From assembly GCF_020536995.1 (NCBI RefSeq), contig NC_068366.1, positions 17,028,329 through 17,092,328 of the forward strand: a stretch of DNA of 64,000 bases, read 5' to 3'. How positions within the stretch are numbered: position 1 is the first letter of the stretch; the number at the start of each line of letters is the position of its first letter. Of the stretch, positions 36,072-46,589 are shown in pieces. Origin of the DNA: Dreissena polymorpha. Taxonomy: Eukaryota; Mollusca; Bivalvia; Myida; Dreissenidae. The notes beneath the pieces are model-generated. The model saw only the letters and a list, made by a program, of their open reading frames with translations. It did not search any database and had not been told where the DNA came from. The position numbers and the translations under genes are program-made.

Positions 36072-37088
36072 CAGTTTTTTTTCACCTATAGGGGAATGGT
36101 GGCGGGGCCCGTCCAAAGGGGAAAAACGCGTCGTTTTTTAGGAAAAGGGGAAAATTTAAAATTTACTCTTTTATATGTAATGATATTTATTATATGAATA
36201 CACATGTATGCATGAATGTTATATTCACAGCTGAATGTCTTTCTCCTTTTTCTTAAATATATATCAATGATTCTTTCAACATTAGTTTCAGACAGTTCAG
36301 CCTTCATGCACAGTCTTAGTTTTCCAAGCCATTTTGAGTCTAATTTGGGATTTTTTAAATCGATAAAATGGAAAATGTGAGCATTTTTTATCAATAAAAT
36401 GGACCAAATTGGAATGTTTTTATCAACAAATATTGACACAATATAGATACATCAGGCCTTTCATGGCCATTTTGGGAAAAAAATGCAATTCATGTTAAAT
36501 TAACTGATTTGGGAAAAACTAACTTAATATAACTCTTTATAATAATTCAAAATCATATTAATTATATTTATATACTTTATTAGTTGTTAATGAAATAAAT
36601 TTGAGATATATCAGGGCTCAACATGAACCGAAAAACCAACTTGCCCTACCGGGCCAGTACTTCCAAAACCTACTTGCACTGAACGTAAAGCAACTTGCCC
36701 AAACATGAAATATCACATCAACTGTAAACCTCATATTGTTTAATGAACCAAATTGATACACCACAAAACATTTATTTTTGAGCATTTAACAAAATGATTA
36801 CAGCAATTAAAGTTTAAATTAAATGCTCTTTGTTTTTTTTTGCACTTTTCCGGGCGGACAACTAGATTATAAAATAACTTGCCCAGACCCAACTTATACT
36901 TGCCAGGGGCAATAGGACAACCATTTATGTTGAGCCCTGTATATTTATCATAAGACAGTTATTTCAAATTTTTTTTTTTTTTTTTTACTTTTGGAGGGGA
37001 TTTTTTCTACAAAATGGGGAAAAAATATATACTTTTTTTGAGGGGAATGGGGCCGAATATCGGCCCCGAAATTGGCATTAAAAACACA
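36072..37088. mobile_element. hAT-like non-autonomous element inserted in the pogo end
   Basis: It interrupts the left TIR of the pogo-like element. GTACGG stands on both sides (36066-36071 and 37089-37094), and the pogo sequence resumes with TAAATATA, as in its right end. The insert starts CAGTTTTTTTTCACC and ends GGCATTAAAAACACA; both terminal regions carry GGGGAATGG-type blocks in inverted orientation. No transposase is seen. Confidence 0.6.
36612..36939. mobile_element. hAT-type MITE (CAGGGCTCAACAT termini)
   Basis: Ends are CAGGGCTCAACATGAACC and, inverted, CAGGGCTCAACATAAATGG. The body has repeated ACTTGCCC words. It is nested inside the 36072-37088 element, making a third level of insertion. 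The expected 8-bp target duplication is not clear. Confidence 0.7.
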
Positions 37089-37782
37089 GTACGGTAAATA
37101 TAGCCTCTTTTCCTAAACATTCGACCATCTCATGATTGAATCTCGCGCATGCGCGTTGTAAAGAAATATGATGAACTTAAACTGTGCTCAATTCATCGTC
37201 TGACATTCATTTGATGTTATTTCAACACAAAAGTTTAAAACAATCGATGCATAAGTATTTATTTACTTACCTTTTGACCTTAACAACCGGATGTCAAAAT
37301 CAGCTGAAGTTTCCTATACATTCGTTGCTTTTGATTGGCTCGTTTATTTGCGCACTGTGGAGGGGTTCTTGACAGGGAAATTAGTTGTGATGAAGAAGAA
37401 CGGAATGCTTTTTGATTTGTGTAATAAATTGGTGTAATCAATTTTAATAATCTAACGATAATGCGTAATAAACATGACCAGCAGTAGCAAGCAGACTACA
37501 CACTTTCAGTATTCAAACAATCTTTTCGTAAATATAAGTCTAACAATAACAATAAAAAACAATGCGGATAGTAGTTTTCACTCCACACACCCACTAAATA
37601 ACTTATTTGACTTGAAAAATACAAACATTTTGAAGAAAACATTGTTTAACAGTGGGGGCAGATGAAAGAGTCTCCTCTTCGCAACACAGCCTTCTCATGG
37701 CAGAAAGAAAAGTGTACCCAGTGACCGTATTTATCGCACTGTCCCCAATTGACAATTTTCAAGTGTGCGATCATTTAATCCT

Positions 37783-38475
37783 TTAATCAATTAATCCTTC
37801 TGGCGAAAACCTTTTACAGACGCCACAAACTTGTATGTCTTCCACATCTGACCACTCGTCAGACTCTGACAAGTCCATCCTCTCTTGCTGAATGCCACTG
37901 GTGCTTGGTTTGGGGCTTATGTGAGAGGCCACATGGGCCACGGGTGTCGGCTTTTTCTTTTTCGTGCCTGTCGTAGACATGACGGAGCTTGGTGGCAGGT
38001 ATTCCTTCTGTGAAGCATAAACTTCCATTTCTTCGAGAAATTCGTCACCGGTGATTTCTTTGCCAGAGGGGTTAGGTTTCTTAATGGAAGGCAGCGACTT
38101 TTTCTTCTGGCAGTTGCAGGGGCAGGAACAAGTTGCGTTGACGGTTAGCTTCCGATTTTGATATGTCTCCACCGCATGTTTTCCGCTCTGAATGGTCCTG
38201 CACTTCAAAACAAGGGTGTCATCTCGAAAGGCCCCGCATGGCATGAGTTGAACATCGGAGATGGCGTGCTTGTTCAACGGAGCGACGCCAGTTTTCTTGA
38301 AGGCCGAAACAATGTTCCATGGGCTCATTGCCTTCAAGTAGGCCTTACATGCAATGCGGGCCATGTCATACCTCGTGACAGCTTTGCCTATATTTTCTCT
38401 CATGAAGCTTGCACACTCGCTGTAATAATACCTCTTAAATGGCCCAAAGACTGCGACATCAAGAGGTTGCAGCAA
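37783..38475 (-). pseudogene. pogo-like transposase, C-terminal part
   Basis: A 230-codon open stretch starting at the third catalytic Asp region (LQPLDVAVFGPFKRYYYSEC), continuing NIVSAFKKTGVAPLNKHAI. It ends in a low-complexity tail with a CSCPCNCQKKK cluster and a final VCGVCKRF pair of cysteines. This is the C-terminus of the decayed DDE_1 transposase, not an independent gene. Confidence 0.75.
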
Positions 38476-38983
38476 GTGGGATGAGTGCGTGGGTAGGCAA
38501 AACAGGTGCAGGTTTTTAGACCTCGCCTATCTTGTCACTTCTGGTGTCGTATGGGTAGTGTGGCCGTCTAAAAGAAGTAGGATTGGCTGGTTTTTGTCGG
38601 GTCTCGCTGCGTACCTAAGGAAATGATTTTCAATGTAGTCCTTAAAAACGTCTGTCGTGACCATCCGGAATCCGACATTGTAGACCGTGCGCCGGTGTCG
38701 CGCCTTCCATCATCTCTTCGTTGTATCTCTTACCTGCGGATGACAACGCGCCGTATTTTTTTAGTTATCTTTTAGCGATGTTAGCTGGTGTTATTAAGTT
38801 TTATGTTCAACTTATCGAGAACCGAAATTATTTACATACTCCTTTAGAATATTAGAATATTGTATACAAATGAAACAATTAATACGAACGTTGGTAAATA
38901 AATTACTCTTTGTGTAATTTCGATCCCTTTAAGACTATGTATGTTTACGGTGCATTGAAGTGTGCATGCTTTGATCTCAAACA

Positions 38984-39105
38984 TCTGATGCCGCGGTGGT
39001 TTAGTGGATATGGTGTTCGTGTTCGTGGATTCGATCATTACCTTGGGAGTGTTCTCAGAAAACGGACTCGAGAGTGTCTCTATAAGCCGAAGCTTTCGAT
39101 ACAGT
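38984..39105 (+). repeat. tRNA-derived SINE (same family as 12483-12628)
   Basis: A box TGGTTTAGTGGA, a degenerate B box (GGATTCGATCA), then GGGAGTGTTCTC and CGGACTCGAGAGTGTCTC, matching the minus-strand SINE at 12.5 kb. It sits in the gap that splits the pogo-like transposase. Confidence 0.7.
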
Positions 39106-39118
39106 TAAAATAAAATGT

Positions 39119-39541
39119 TTAAACTGAACCTTTAAACACGAAATATGGGGGTATAAAGGCTCCAGCAGCATGAGCAGCAGCAATCACTTTTGTTGAAGCG
39201 GAACGTGGTGAGGTCACAGCATGGGTCTTTTCTTTTGTCGGTACTATAATATTAGGGGGACGGTGTTCGGGGCTTATGCCTGTTTCGTCCATGTTATAAA
39301 TGAGTTCTGGCCTATCTTGGAGCATGTGAAGAGCTACCGCCTTTTCTAAGTTTTCAAAAGATGCCCCAATATGTTCGGGAGTGGTGGCTTTTGCTCTGGT
39401 TGTCTCGAGGGATGATGGTTTTAGCGAAGTCACCCTGTCACCCCATCGCTTTAGGAAGCTATAGAGACAGCAGTTGCTTAGCGGCTTATCCGACGACCGC
39501 TTTCCCAACTTGTAGGCAAGTTCGCCGGCTAATCGTTGCAT
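39119..39541 (-). pseudogene. pogo-like transposase, central part
   Basis: A 140-codon frame with a CENP-B-type DNA-binding helix region (WGDRVTSLKPSSLETTRAKA) and the first catalytic Asp motif YNMDETGISPEHRP. It continues to FIPPYFVFKG, where homology stops abruptly at about 39125; the matching continuation resumes beyond the SINE-bearing gap at about 38740. Confidence 0.75.
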
Positions 39542-39589
39542 GCTAGTGTTTGTGTAGCCGTAGCCTAGTCTAGCAGAATTTTCTGCATG

Positions 39590-39775
39590 CTAAACTAACC
39601 CCGACTCTTCCTCCGATGAGAACATCGTCTCCTTTCCGTAATCGCCACTGTCAATTCGACAAATCCCCCTATCGCGCAGGGTGTTGTATGGAATGCCATA
39701 TCCTTGGGCAGCCCGACGGATCGATCGTTGTTTATTTTTTACCTCAACCTCTGCTTTTAGTACATTTTCTGGCAA
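39590..39775 (-). pseudogene. pogo-like transposase, N-terminal helix-turn-helix
   Basis: 61 codons containing KAEVEVKNKQRSIRRAAQGY and GIPYNTLRDR, the HTH_psq pattern that starts pogo-family transposases. It is separated from the central part by a short out-of-frame interval. Confidence 0.65.
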
Positions 39776-40616
39776 ATAATTCTTGTATTTGGAATGGAAT
39801 TTTCTTAAAGGGCACTATTATTAAAAATAAAAAAGGAATTCAAGATGAAATGAATTGACGCTGTCTTAGCGCTTAAATTGGATTTTAATTAACTGTGTCG
39901 CTGTTAAGGGAAATGCGCACAATACAAATACCCCGTGTTAGGCCCCAAATACGTCATGAGCGCATCACGTCACTTACAAAACAAGTCGACACGAAAGTGG
40001 GTCAAAACATGTAAACATTAGATTTTAAAGCATACTATAGCTTGAATGATTGAATTGAAGGTAAGATTTACGTGCATGATAGGGTTTAAATAGCAGTACA
40101 TACCGTTTTAGTGTGCATTTTTCAGTTTCACACGATCAACAAACTTTCTTTCTAACTTGCAGAGAATTCGGTCACGCGCGTTGCACGGATGATATGCAAA
40201 TTAACACGAATAACAAAAATAACGAATGTATAGGAATGGTCGAATGTATAGGAAAGAAGGCTACTTAAACATACCCGGGCGATATAAGACAGTTGTATTC
40301 CAGCCCAAAATCCGATGTCGTAAAACGTGCTACCGATTACTGTAAAACGATATTGTTTATCTTCAACAAATTTCTTTAAAAAAACAACATCAACATGCTT
40401 TTTGAGTATGAGTTTCGATGATATAGAGGCCATTTAACAGAAAATAGACATTAATGTGAACGCAATTAATTTACAAAAAATAGGCGACAACGACCGATTT
40501 AGCGTTCAAATTCCAGAGTACGTTTAAGTATATTTACCGTACCCGGGGTACATGTTAGTATACTTAAGAGTACCCGGGATACATGCAAGTAGTACCCGAG
40601 CCGACAAAGACCAATC

Positions 40617-41145
40617 AATATAAAGAAGTGAAACTCCAGCTGCTGGAGCAGTATTGAATTTTCATTAAAACAATTAATTGGTCCTTTATTTAAGGCAAGT
40701 GACCGATTGCCCAAACAGTACAAACAGCACAATACAGCACAATACAAACCAACATAAACACAAAATATGATGTAGCTGGGGTCACCGCCTTGGAACGGTC
40801 AATGCAAAGCATTGGGGGTTTAAACCTGGTTATAGAGCGCTCAACCTCACACTTGGCCCAGCAATATTCATAATACATTTAAGTGTAAATAAAATTTAAC
40901 GTCATAGCATTGTAACTCAAATTAAACAATAATAAAAGGGAATTAAAACGCATTCAATTTAATTACTATTTAATTACTCAATTGCATTGAAGATACAAGA
41001 GTAACAGAGTTACAACTTTTTGACGAACGATCAAATAAAACTATTAACAATTGTCAACTACATTCCTTCTTTATCGAACAAGATTTGAGAATGTAGCATC
41101 ATGGAGTTAATATCTCAGATAATCATCGCGCAAATACAGGTAGAA
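40617..41145 (-). repeat. ~530-bp inverted repeat, right arm
   Basis: Reverse complement of 33720-34245 and better preserved at its outer palindrome CTCCAGCTGCTGGAG. It directly abuts the right end of the pogo-like element. Confidence 0.8.
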
Positions 41146-41560
41146 GCAGCAATAATGGGTGTAAAAATTCCATATTACATAGCTTGGTTTTTTATGTGAC
41201 TTCTAAAAAAATAAAAATAATTAAATCAAACAAGAAACGCCTATCAGAGAGAAAATATAAATAAAATGGAACGTTATAAACCCAATGACCTATGCATGTA
41301 GATTACAACTTGGAAAGTCGGTCGTATGACGTCACAAAATCCATAATGACATAATGACGTGAACAAATTCCAGGGACAGTACTAAATAAAAATATTAATG
41401 GGGCTGTGCTACTAATAAAACAAGTTAAGGTGATTTAATATTAAGAAGCAAATGAATAAAACTGGTAATTCCATTAAAGCGACATTATTGGAATCAAACA
41501 GTACATAGGTGTTTTGACAACTGAAGACAGAAATGCTTTGATGTACGATTTGAGTCCAAA

Positions 41561-41704
41561 TGTAGTTTTCATGCAGATTTGTTCATACGACACAATGACA
41601 CAATTGTATTCAACAGTGAAAAATGCCTATAATGTAGTTTTCATGCAGATTTGTTCATACGACACAATGACACAACTTTATTCAACAGTGAAAAATGCCT
41701 ATAA
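41561..41704. repeat. 72-bp tandem duplication
   Basis: Two head-to-tail copies of a unit starting TGTAGTTTTCATGCAGATTT and ending AAAAATGCCTATAA, with only a couple of differences; recent. Confidence 0.85.
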
Positions 41705-41719
41705 TATCACTAATGATTC

Positions 41720-43390
41720 CAAATTTTAAGGGAAGAAAGATATAGTGAATCGAAAACCATCAAACACGTGTTTTTAAGTACATAAGTATCGTATCCTTTT
41801 GATAAAAACAAGTTAATTAAATTGAAAAGTTTAATATGAACATTTGGTTTAACATATTTTAATTTGCGGACACGCTTCAACACATCTCCGTAAAATGATG
41901 GATGGGAGATTCCATTATTTAAATGCCATTTTAAAGAAACATTATATTTTGAAATTAAATCACCATACTTAGAGTAAAATCTAGCAAATTTATTTCTAAG
42001 GTTATGATACAAAAAACCTTGTTTTAGCAATTTTTTTAGTCAATATTAGATTACGATCATTAAAATCTTTAATACACGAACATTCTCTGGCATAACGTAC
42101 CAACTGCGAAATGTAAATACCATAGGAAGGTCCTTTAGGGATGTTGCCATCTAGAAATGGAAAATTCACATGTTCAAAGTTAAAATCGTCCCGTTTGTCG
42201 TATAAACTAGTTTTGATCAAATTATTATTAATAGTTAAATGTAAGTCTAAATACGCAGCGTCTGTATTGGATATACACGATCTATTTAAGACTAGTTCTT
42301 TTGGGTAGATTTTGTGAATATATTGTTCAAATAATGGATTATCTAAATTAAGTATGTCATCAATGTACCTACTAGTAAGGTTAAAACAATTAATCAAATC
42401 TACTTGCTTAGTTTTAGATAATTCTAACATAAATTCGCTTTCATAACAATATAAAAAAAGGTCAGCTAGAAGTGGCGCACAATTAGTACCCATAGGAACG
42501 CCAATTATTTGTTTAAATATTTTACCACTAAATTCAACAAACAAGTTATCCAAAAGAAAAATAAGTGCTGCACAAAAGTCAAGACCAGTCCAAATGATGT
42601 AATTATCTAATATCTGATTAGTAAAAAAAGCTGTTTTAGTGTTTAAAGCTAGATACAAACACTTCTCTCTGGCAAAAGTTTTTTCAATCAAAGAAACAAG
42701 TTTGGATTTTATTAAAGCGTGAGGTAGCGTTGTATATAGTGTAGAAAAATCATAAGTACTTACCTGTGACACCTTATATTTTTTATTTTCAATTTCATCG
42801 ATAACTTCTAAGGTGTTTTTTATTGACCAAAATTACTATTTTCATAAACTTTATTACAAAATTTAGCTATATGATATCTAATAGCACTTAATGCAGATGT
42901 AAGATACACTGATAATTGTTTGGTGGTACAAGACACTGAATTAGCGATAAAACGACTTTTATATGGCGTCTTATGTAATTTAGGTATCCAGTAAAGTGAT
43001 GGCAATTTCTTGTCAGTAATATTGACTATTACATTTAACTTTATGCATTGGGCAATATGGTCGGTAATAATTTCATTAGGTTGCTTATTGTACTCACAAT
43101 ATGATGTAGTTTGTGAAAGTTCTTGTGAAATAGTTTGAACATAAAACACTCGTCATATTATTATAACATTATTAGCAGCCTTATCAGCAGGAACTAAGAC
43201 GAATTTAGATTTTAAGTCTTCAAGCAATTTACAGAGATTTTGTTTATTAAATTTAGGTGAATGTGGTAGGGCCAAAGGATGTGTATCATAAAAACATATT
43301 TTATTCATGGCCTTCTAAATAAATAAAAATTCCAATCATTGAGTGCAGTAATTTCAGCATTTTCCTTCCTGCACCATTTAGTGCAATAAT
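41720..43390 (-). mobile_element. Penelope-like element (Naiad type), RT part
   Basis: Minus-strand frames carry a Penelope-type reverse transcriptase: PKLHKTPYKSRFIANS (finger region, 42820-43149), STYDFSTLYTTLPH, GVPMGTNCAPLLADLFLY, and the catalytic TSRYIDDILNLDN (42002-42772). Then come NFPFLDG...SYGIYISQLVRYAREC and the C-terminal LLKQGFLYHNLRNKF, SKYGDLISKYNVSLKWHL and SFYGDVLKRV blocks (41710-42030). It is split into several frames and so is inactive. The 5' part of the same element, including the endonuclease, lies on the far side of the LTR element at 56534-57990; order and strand show one element of about 3.1 kb cut by the insertion. Confidence 0.85.
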
Positions 43391-44781
43391 TGTAATCCAA
43401 TTAAAATCGCAATCTTATGAAATATTTGTAATATTTAAATTTTCACTTTAACTTATTTAATAATTTTAATTAATCATAATTAATAAAGTTTTAATTAATT
43501 TCAATTAACAAAATTTTAAAATAATTATTGCATATTGTTTAAAATAATTATTGCATATTGTTTAAAATAACTAATGCATATTGTTTAAAATAACTATTGC
43601 ATATTGTTTAGAATAACTATTGTACATTGTTAGAAATACTTAAGGAATTGCGCAGTTCATAAGCCCAGTTTTCACAAAACCACACCGGAATACTTTTTGT
43701 GCCAGGTGAGCTACAAACTCTATCATATTGATGTACTATAAGAAAACAGCTTACTAAGCTAACAAAGAATAGCACATTCCAATCTAAATTGTTTACCAAA
43801 TCAAGAACGCAAACGTAAGCAATAGAAACTTCTGGAAAGTTCCATGACCAAGGGTTAACAACTTTGACCCGAACAAATATAAAAAAGTAGGTGAATCAGC
43901 GTACCACGTGAGACCACATAGGATCACGTGAGAAACGTATTAGGAAAAGCCTGATCAGGTTTCAGAAAGTTGCATCTGGAAGAATATTTAAGAAAACACT
44001 GCGGGGGACTCACCACAGTGTTTTCTCGGATATTACAGGTGAGCTGTTGATACTTATTTATTTTCAAACCTAAATTATTGTTTGCTGCAAATAAATATAT
44101 TCATACTTAAATTATTGTTTACTACTTTAATTTGTTTCACCTACATTCAGTGTAGAGTATTTAGGAAAGTTGTTTGACTGCGCAATATCCAAATAAATAT
44201 ATATTGTGTATTAATGATAATTGCTATTTTATAAGTATCATATTAGTAAAACAAATAGTACTGTCTTCTCATAAATAAATAATTTCTTTATTTTATAATT
44301 TAACAAAATAATGTTAATGCCTGAAAACTGTTAGTGAAATTGAACAATATTCTGTGTGATTTATCAATATATATTAGAAATCAATATCGTTGCATATGTA
44401 CGTATATATCATAAATGATATTTATGCATGCAAATGTTTATCTTGTTTAATAAATTAACACAGTGTTTTCTCGGATATTACAGAGAATAAAATGGGCTGT
44501 TTACACTGTCGACTTCTTTGATTATTTACATCTATTATGGATTATAGAATATTAGCGCTTAACGCTAATTTGCATAAAATGAAGAATGGCAACATTTAAT
44601 ACTAACTGAAAATGAAATACTACAAATACAACATCCACTAAGACCGTAATGGACAGAACAATTAACTGTTAAGAACCAAATAATGTATCGTACGTAAATA
44701 AAGATCCCGTTACCGATTACACTAGATAGAAATAATGGAAACTTCAAGGATATTGAAATTCCAAGTAAAAATACGTACGAT
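43391..44781 (+). repeat. 5' LTR
   Basis: Begins TGTAATCC and ends TACGAT. Contains five ~23-bp tandem units (TTTAAAATAATTATTGCATA-like, about 43515-43629), CACGTG-type motifs near 43908 and 43927, a TATTTAAG TATA-like box near 43985, a 10-bp hairpin stem (GAAAACACTG 43992-44001 with its complement 44016-44025), and a 25-bp direct repeat (from about 44015 and 44460). Confidence 0.93.
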
Positions 44782-44862
44782 ATCTGGTGGAGAATAGGTT
44801 CTAAAGTTTAATTCCTTTACAATAACATTTTCCACAACAAAAATCGTCAGAAATGTTTCAAG

Positions 44863-46398
44863 ATGTCTCACTACAATTTACGTTCTCGCCTATCAGCCAC
44901 TCTACCGCCACAGTTGACGCCGCCAACATCCCCACCTGACGAGTCGACAGTTCCGGAGCAACCACTTCACCCATCAACTACCATATCAAAACAAGACACC
45001 CCAAAATCATCAAGTGAGTCAAAACCTTATTTACAAACTCCCGAAGATTTTGTTGCAAGTGAAAAACGTCGTAAAAAACAATTACGTTCAGATTTTCATA
45101 AACAATTAAATTCTATCAAAACAATCAGAAGAGTAACAATACATGACAGCCCATTTCAAAGTCACCCATTACAATCCGATGCATCAGACACCGAAGAAAC
45201 CCAAGAAACAACACTCCAGCCATTAACGCAGGACCCGCCGAAGGAATCGCTGCTCGAGCCATTATCCAATTTCCGGTACGACCCAGTACCACCGCCATAT
45301 GGTAATTTTCAGTGCCTTCCCGACGAACGACTACAGGATCCAATTTCCAGTGTTATTTCGCAGAGACCTAACTTTTTCTTAAATACCCCATCACCTAGTG
45401 TTAATAGTGCTAATTTTCCATCGCAAAGTGCTAATAGTGACAATATTAACTTACGTAGGCAGACGCCTTCCGCACCTGGCCACCCTCCAGCAGACGGGGA
45501 ACGACCGGCGAGAAACTCCCATACCGCACAGACTTCAGACCCAAGAGGTACAATGTTTAAGCCAAACATAATTAAGTTAGCATGCTTTACAGGCAGAGAC
45601 TATGATAGTTTACCAGCGTTTCTGGCAAAATTTCAGAAATTTTGTAGCATGAATAACATTGATAGGGGTGAGTACGCTAATGTTCTTCCATTTTACCTGT
45701 CCGACAATGCAGAGAATTTTTACAATAATCTAACCGAAGATATTAAATCTAATTATCAAGAACTCACCAAAGCACTTGCTAAACGATTTCAGACTAAAGA
45801 ATTAGATTATCATCTAATTACTATTAAACAAAGAGAAAATGAATCATGTGATGATTATATCTCGAGAGCATTAAAAATTTCTACTGATGTACAAGGCTTA
45901 GAAGAAAAAGTTCTCGTAAGCTTGCTTGTCAATGGATTAAGAGACAGTATTAAGAAAGATGTTATTTTAAGACAGCCAGAATCTCTGTCAGAACTGGCCA
46001 AATACTGTAAACTCTGTGACATGACCACGTCATTTTCAGTCAATGCTATTGACACAAAATTTCAAACATTATTGGAAGAGATTAAAACCTTAAAAGCGGA
46101 CATCAAAATTAAGGAAATTAATGCTTTACAGTCAACCCCAATACCAAATATACCGGTAGAAAATTCTTACGCTCAACAACATATGTTTCCAAATCAAATG
46201 CCATCTGTTCCTTACAGCCGTTATCAACAATTTCAACCACGACAAAACCAAAATTATAGGATGTCAGTACCGTTAGACTATCAAAGACCGCGAATAGTCG
46301 ATAGATCCGTATCTAACCCACGTTTACAAGTACACAAACAAAATGCACAAAACCAAATTTGCCCCAAATGCGGATACGATTCTTGTAGGGGGGGGTAG
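44863..46398 (+). CDS. gag of the LTR element (fossil)
   Basis: A 511-codon frame starting MSHYNLRSRLS. The N-terminal ~230 residues are Pro/Ser/Gln-rich. A Retrotrans_gag-type capsid region spans about residues 235-385, with FTGRDYDSLPAFLAKFQKF, AKRFQTKELDYHLI and LLVNGLRDSIKKDV. A Cys-rich nucleocapsid-like region lies at the C-terminus (CPKCGYDSC). pol follows in another frame, as is common in Ty3-like elements. Confidence 0.85.
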   Translation: MSHYNLRSRLSATLPPQLTPPTSPPDESTVPEQPLHPSTTISKQDTPKSSSESKPYLQTPEDFVASEKRRKKQLRSDFHKQLNSIKTIRRVTIHDSPFQSHPLQSDASDTEETQETTLQPLTQDPPKESLLEPLSNFRYDPVPPPYGNFQCLPDERLQDPISSVISQRPNFFLNTPSPSVNSANFPSQSANSDNINLRRQTPSAPGHPPADGERPARNSHTAQTSDPRGTMFKPNIIKLACFTGRDYDSLPAFLAKFQKFCSMNNIDRGEYANVLPFYLSDNAENFYNNLTEDIKSNYQELTKALAKRFQTKELDYHLITIKQRENESCDDYISRALKISTDVQGLEEKVLVSLLVNGLRDSIKKDVILRQPESLSELAKYCKLCDMTTSFSVNAIDTKFQTLLEEIKTLKADIKIKEINALQSTPIPNIPVENSYAQQHMFPNQMPSVPYSRYQQFQPRQNQNYRMSVPLDYQRPRIVDRSVSNPRLQVHKQNAQNQICPKCGYDSCRGG

Positions 46399-46589
46399 AA
46401 ACTGTTTTGCATTCAATAAACGATGCAACAATTGCCAACAATTCAATCACTTCCAATCAATGTGTTTTCGAACTAAAAAATGATGGAAAAGACAGAGCAG
46501 TAGGTACCATTTTAACAACGCAAATTATTCAAAATTCCAAGTAAAACACGAGCAAATAAATAAAAAGGGTTTAATTAACAAAAATACGC

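Larger units (their letters stand above)
35993..40616 (-). mobile_element. pogo/Tigger-like DNA transposon, decayed and nested
   Basis: The inverted ends 35993-36071 and about 40530-40616 share GATTGGTC, GGCTCGGGTACTACTT, GGGTACTCTTAAGTAT and GTACCCGGGTACGG. The minus strand inside holds a DDE_1-type transposase. The order matches the family: HTH_psq region at 39590-39775 (VKNKQRSIRRAAQGYGIPYN), first catalytic Asp in YNMDETGISPEHRPPNII (39119-39541), second in ILLLLDGHTTHTTPEV (about 38560-38600), third in HLLQPLDVAVFGPFKRYY (37783-38475). The frame is interrupted at about 38700-39118, where a SINE lies, and by a stop after PEVTR near 38548. A hAT-like element splits the left end. IS630-Tc1-mariner superfamily; inactive. 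Confidence 0.75.

Noticed and set aside
43617-43799. 60-codon minus-strand frame, repeated at 55369-55551
   Set aside because: It lies in both LTRs in antisense, with no recognisable domain; its duplication is only LTR identity.
45125-45569. Minus-strand frames within gag
   Set aside because: Shadows of the gag frame.
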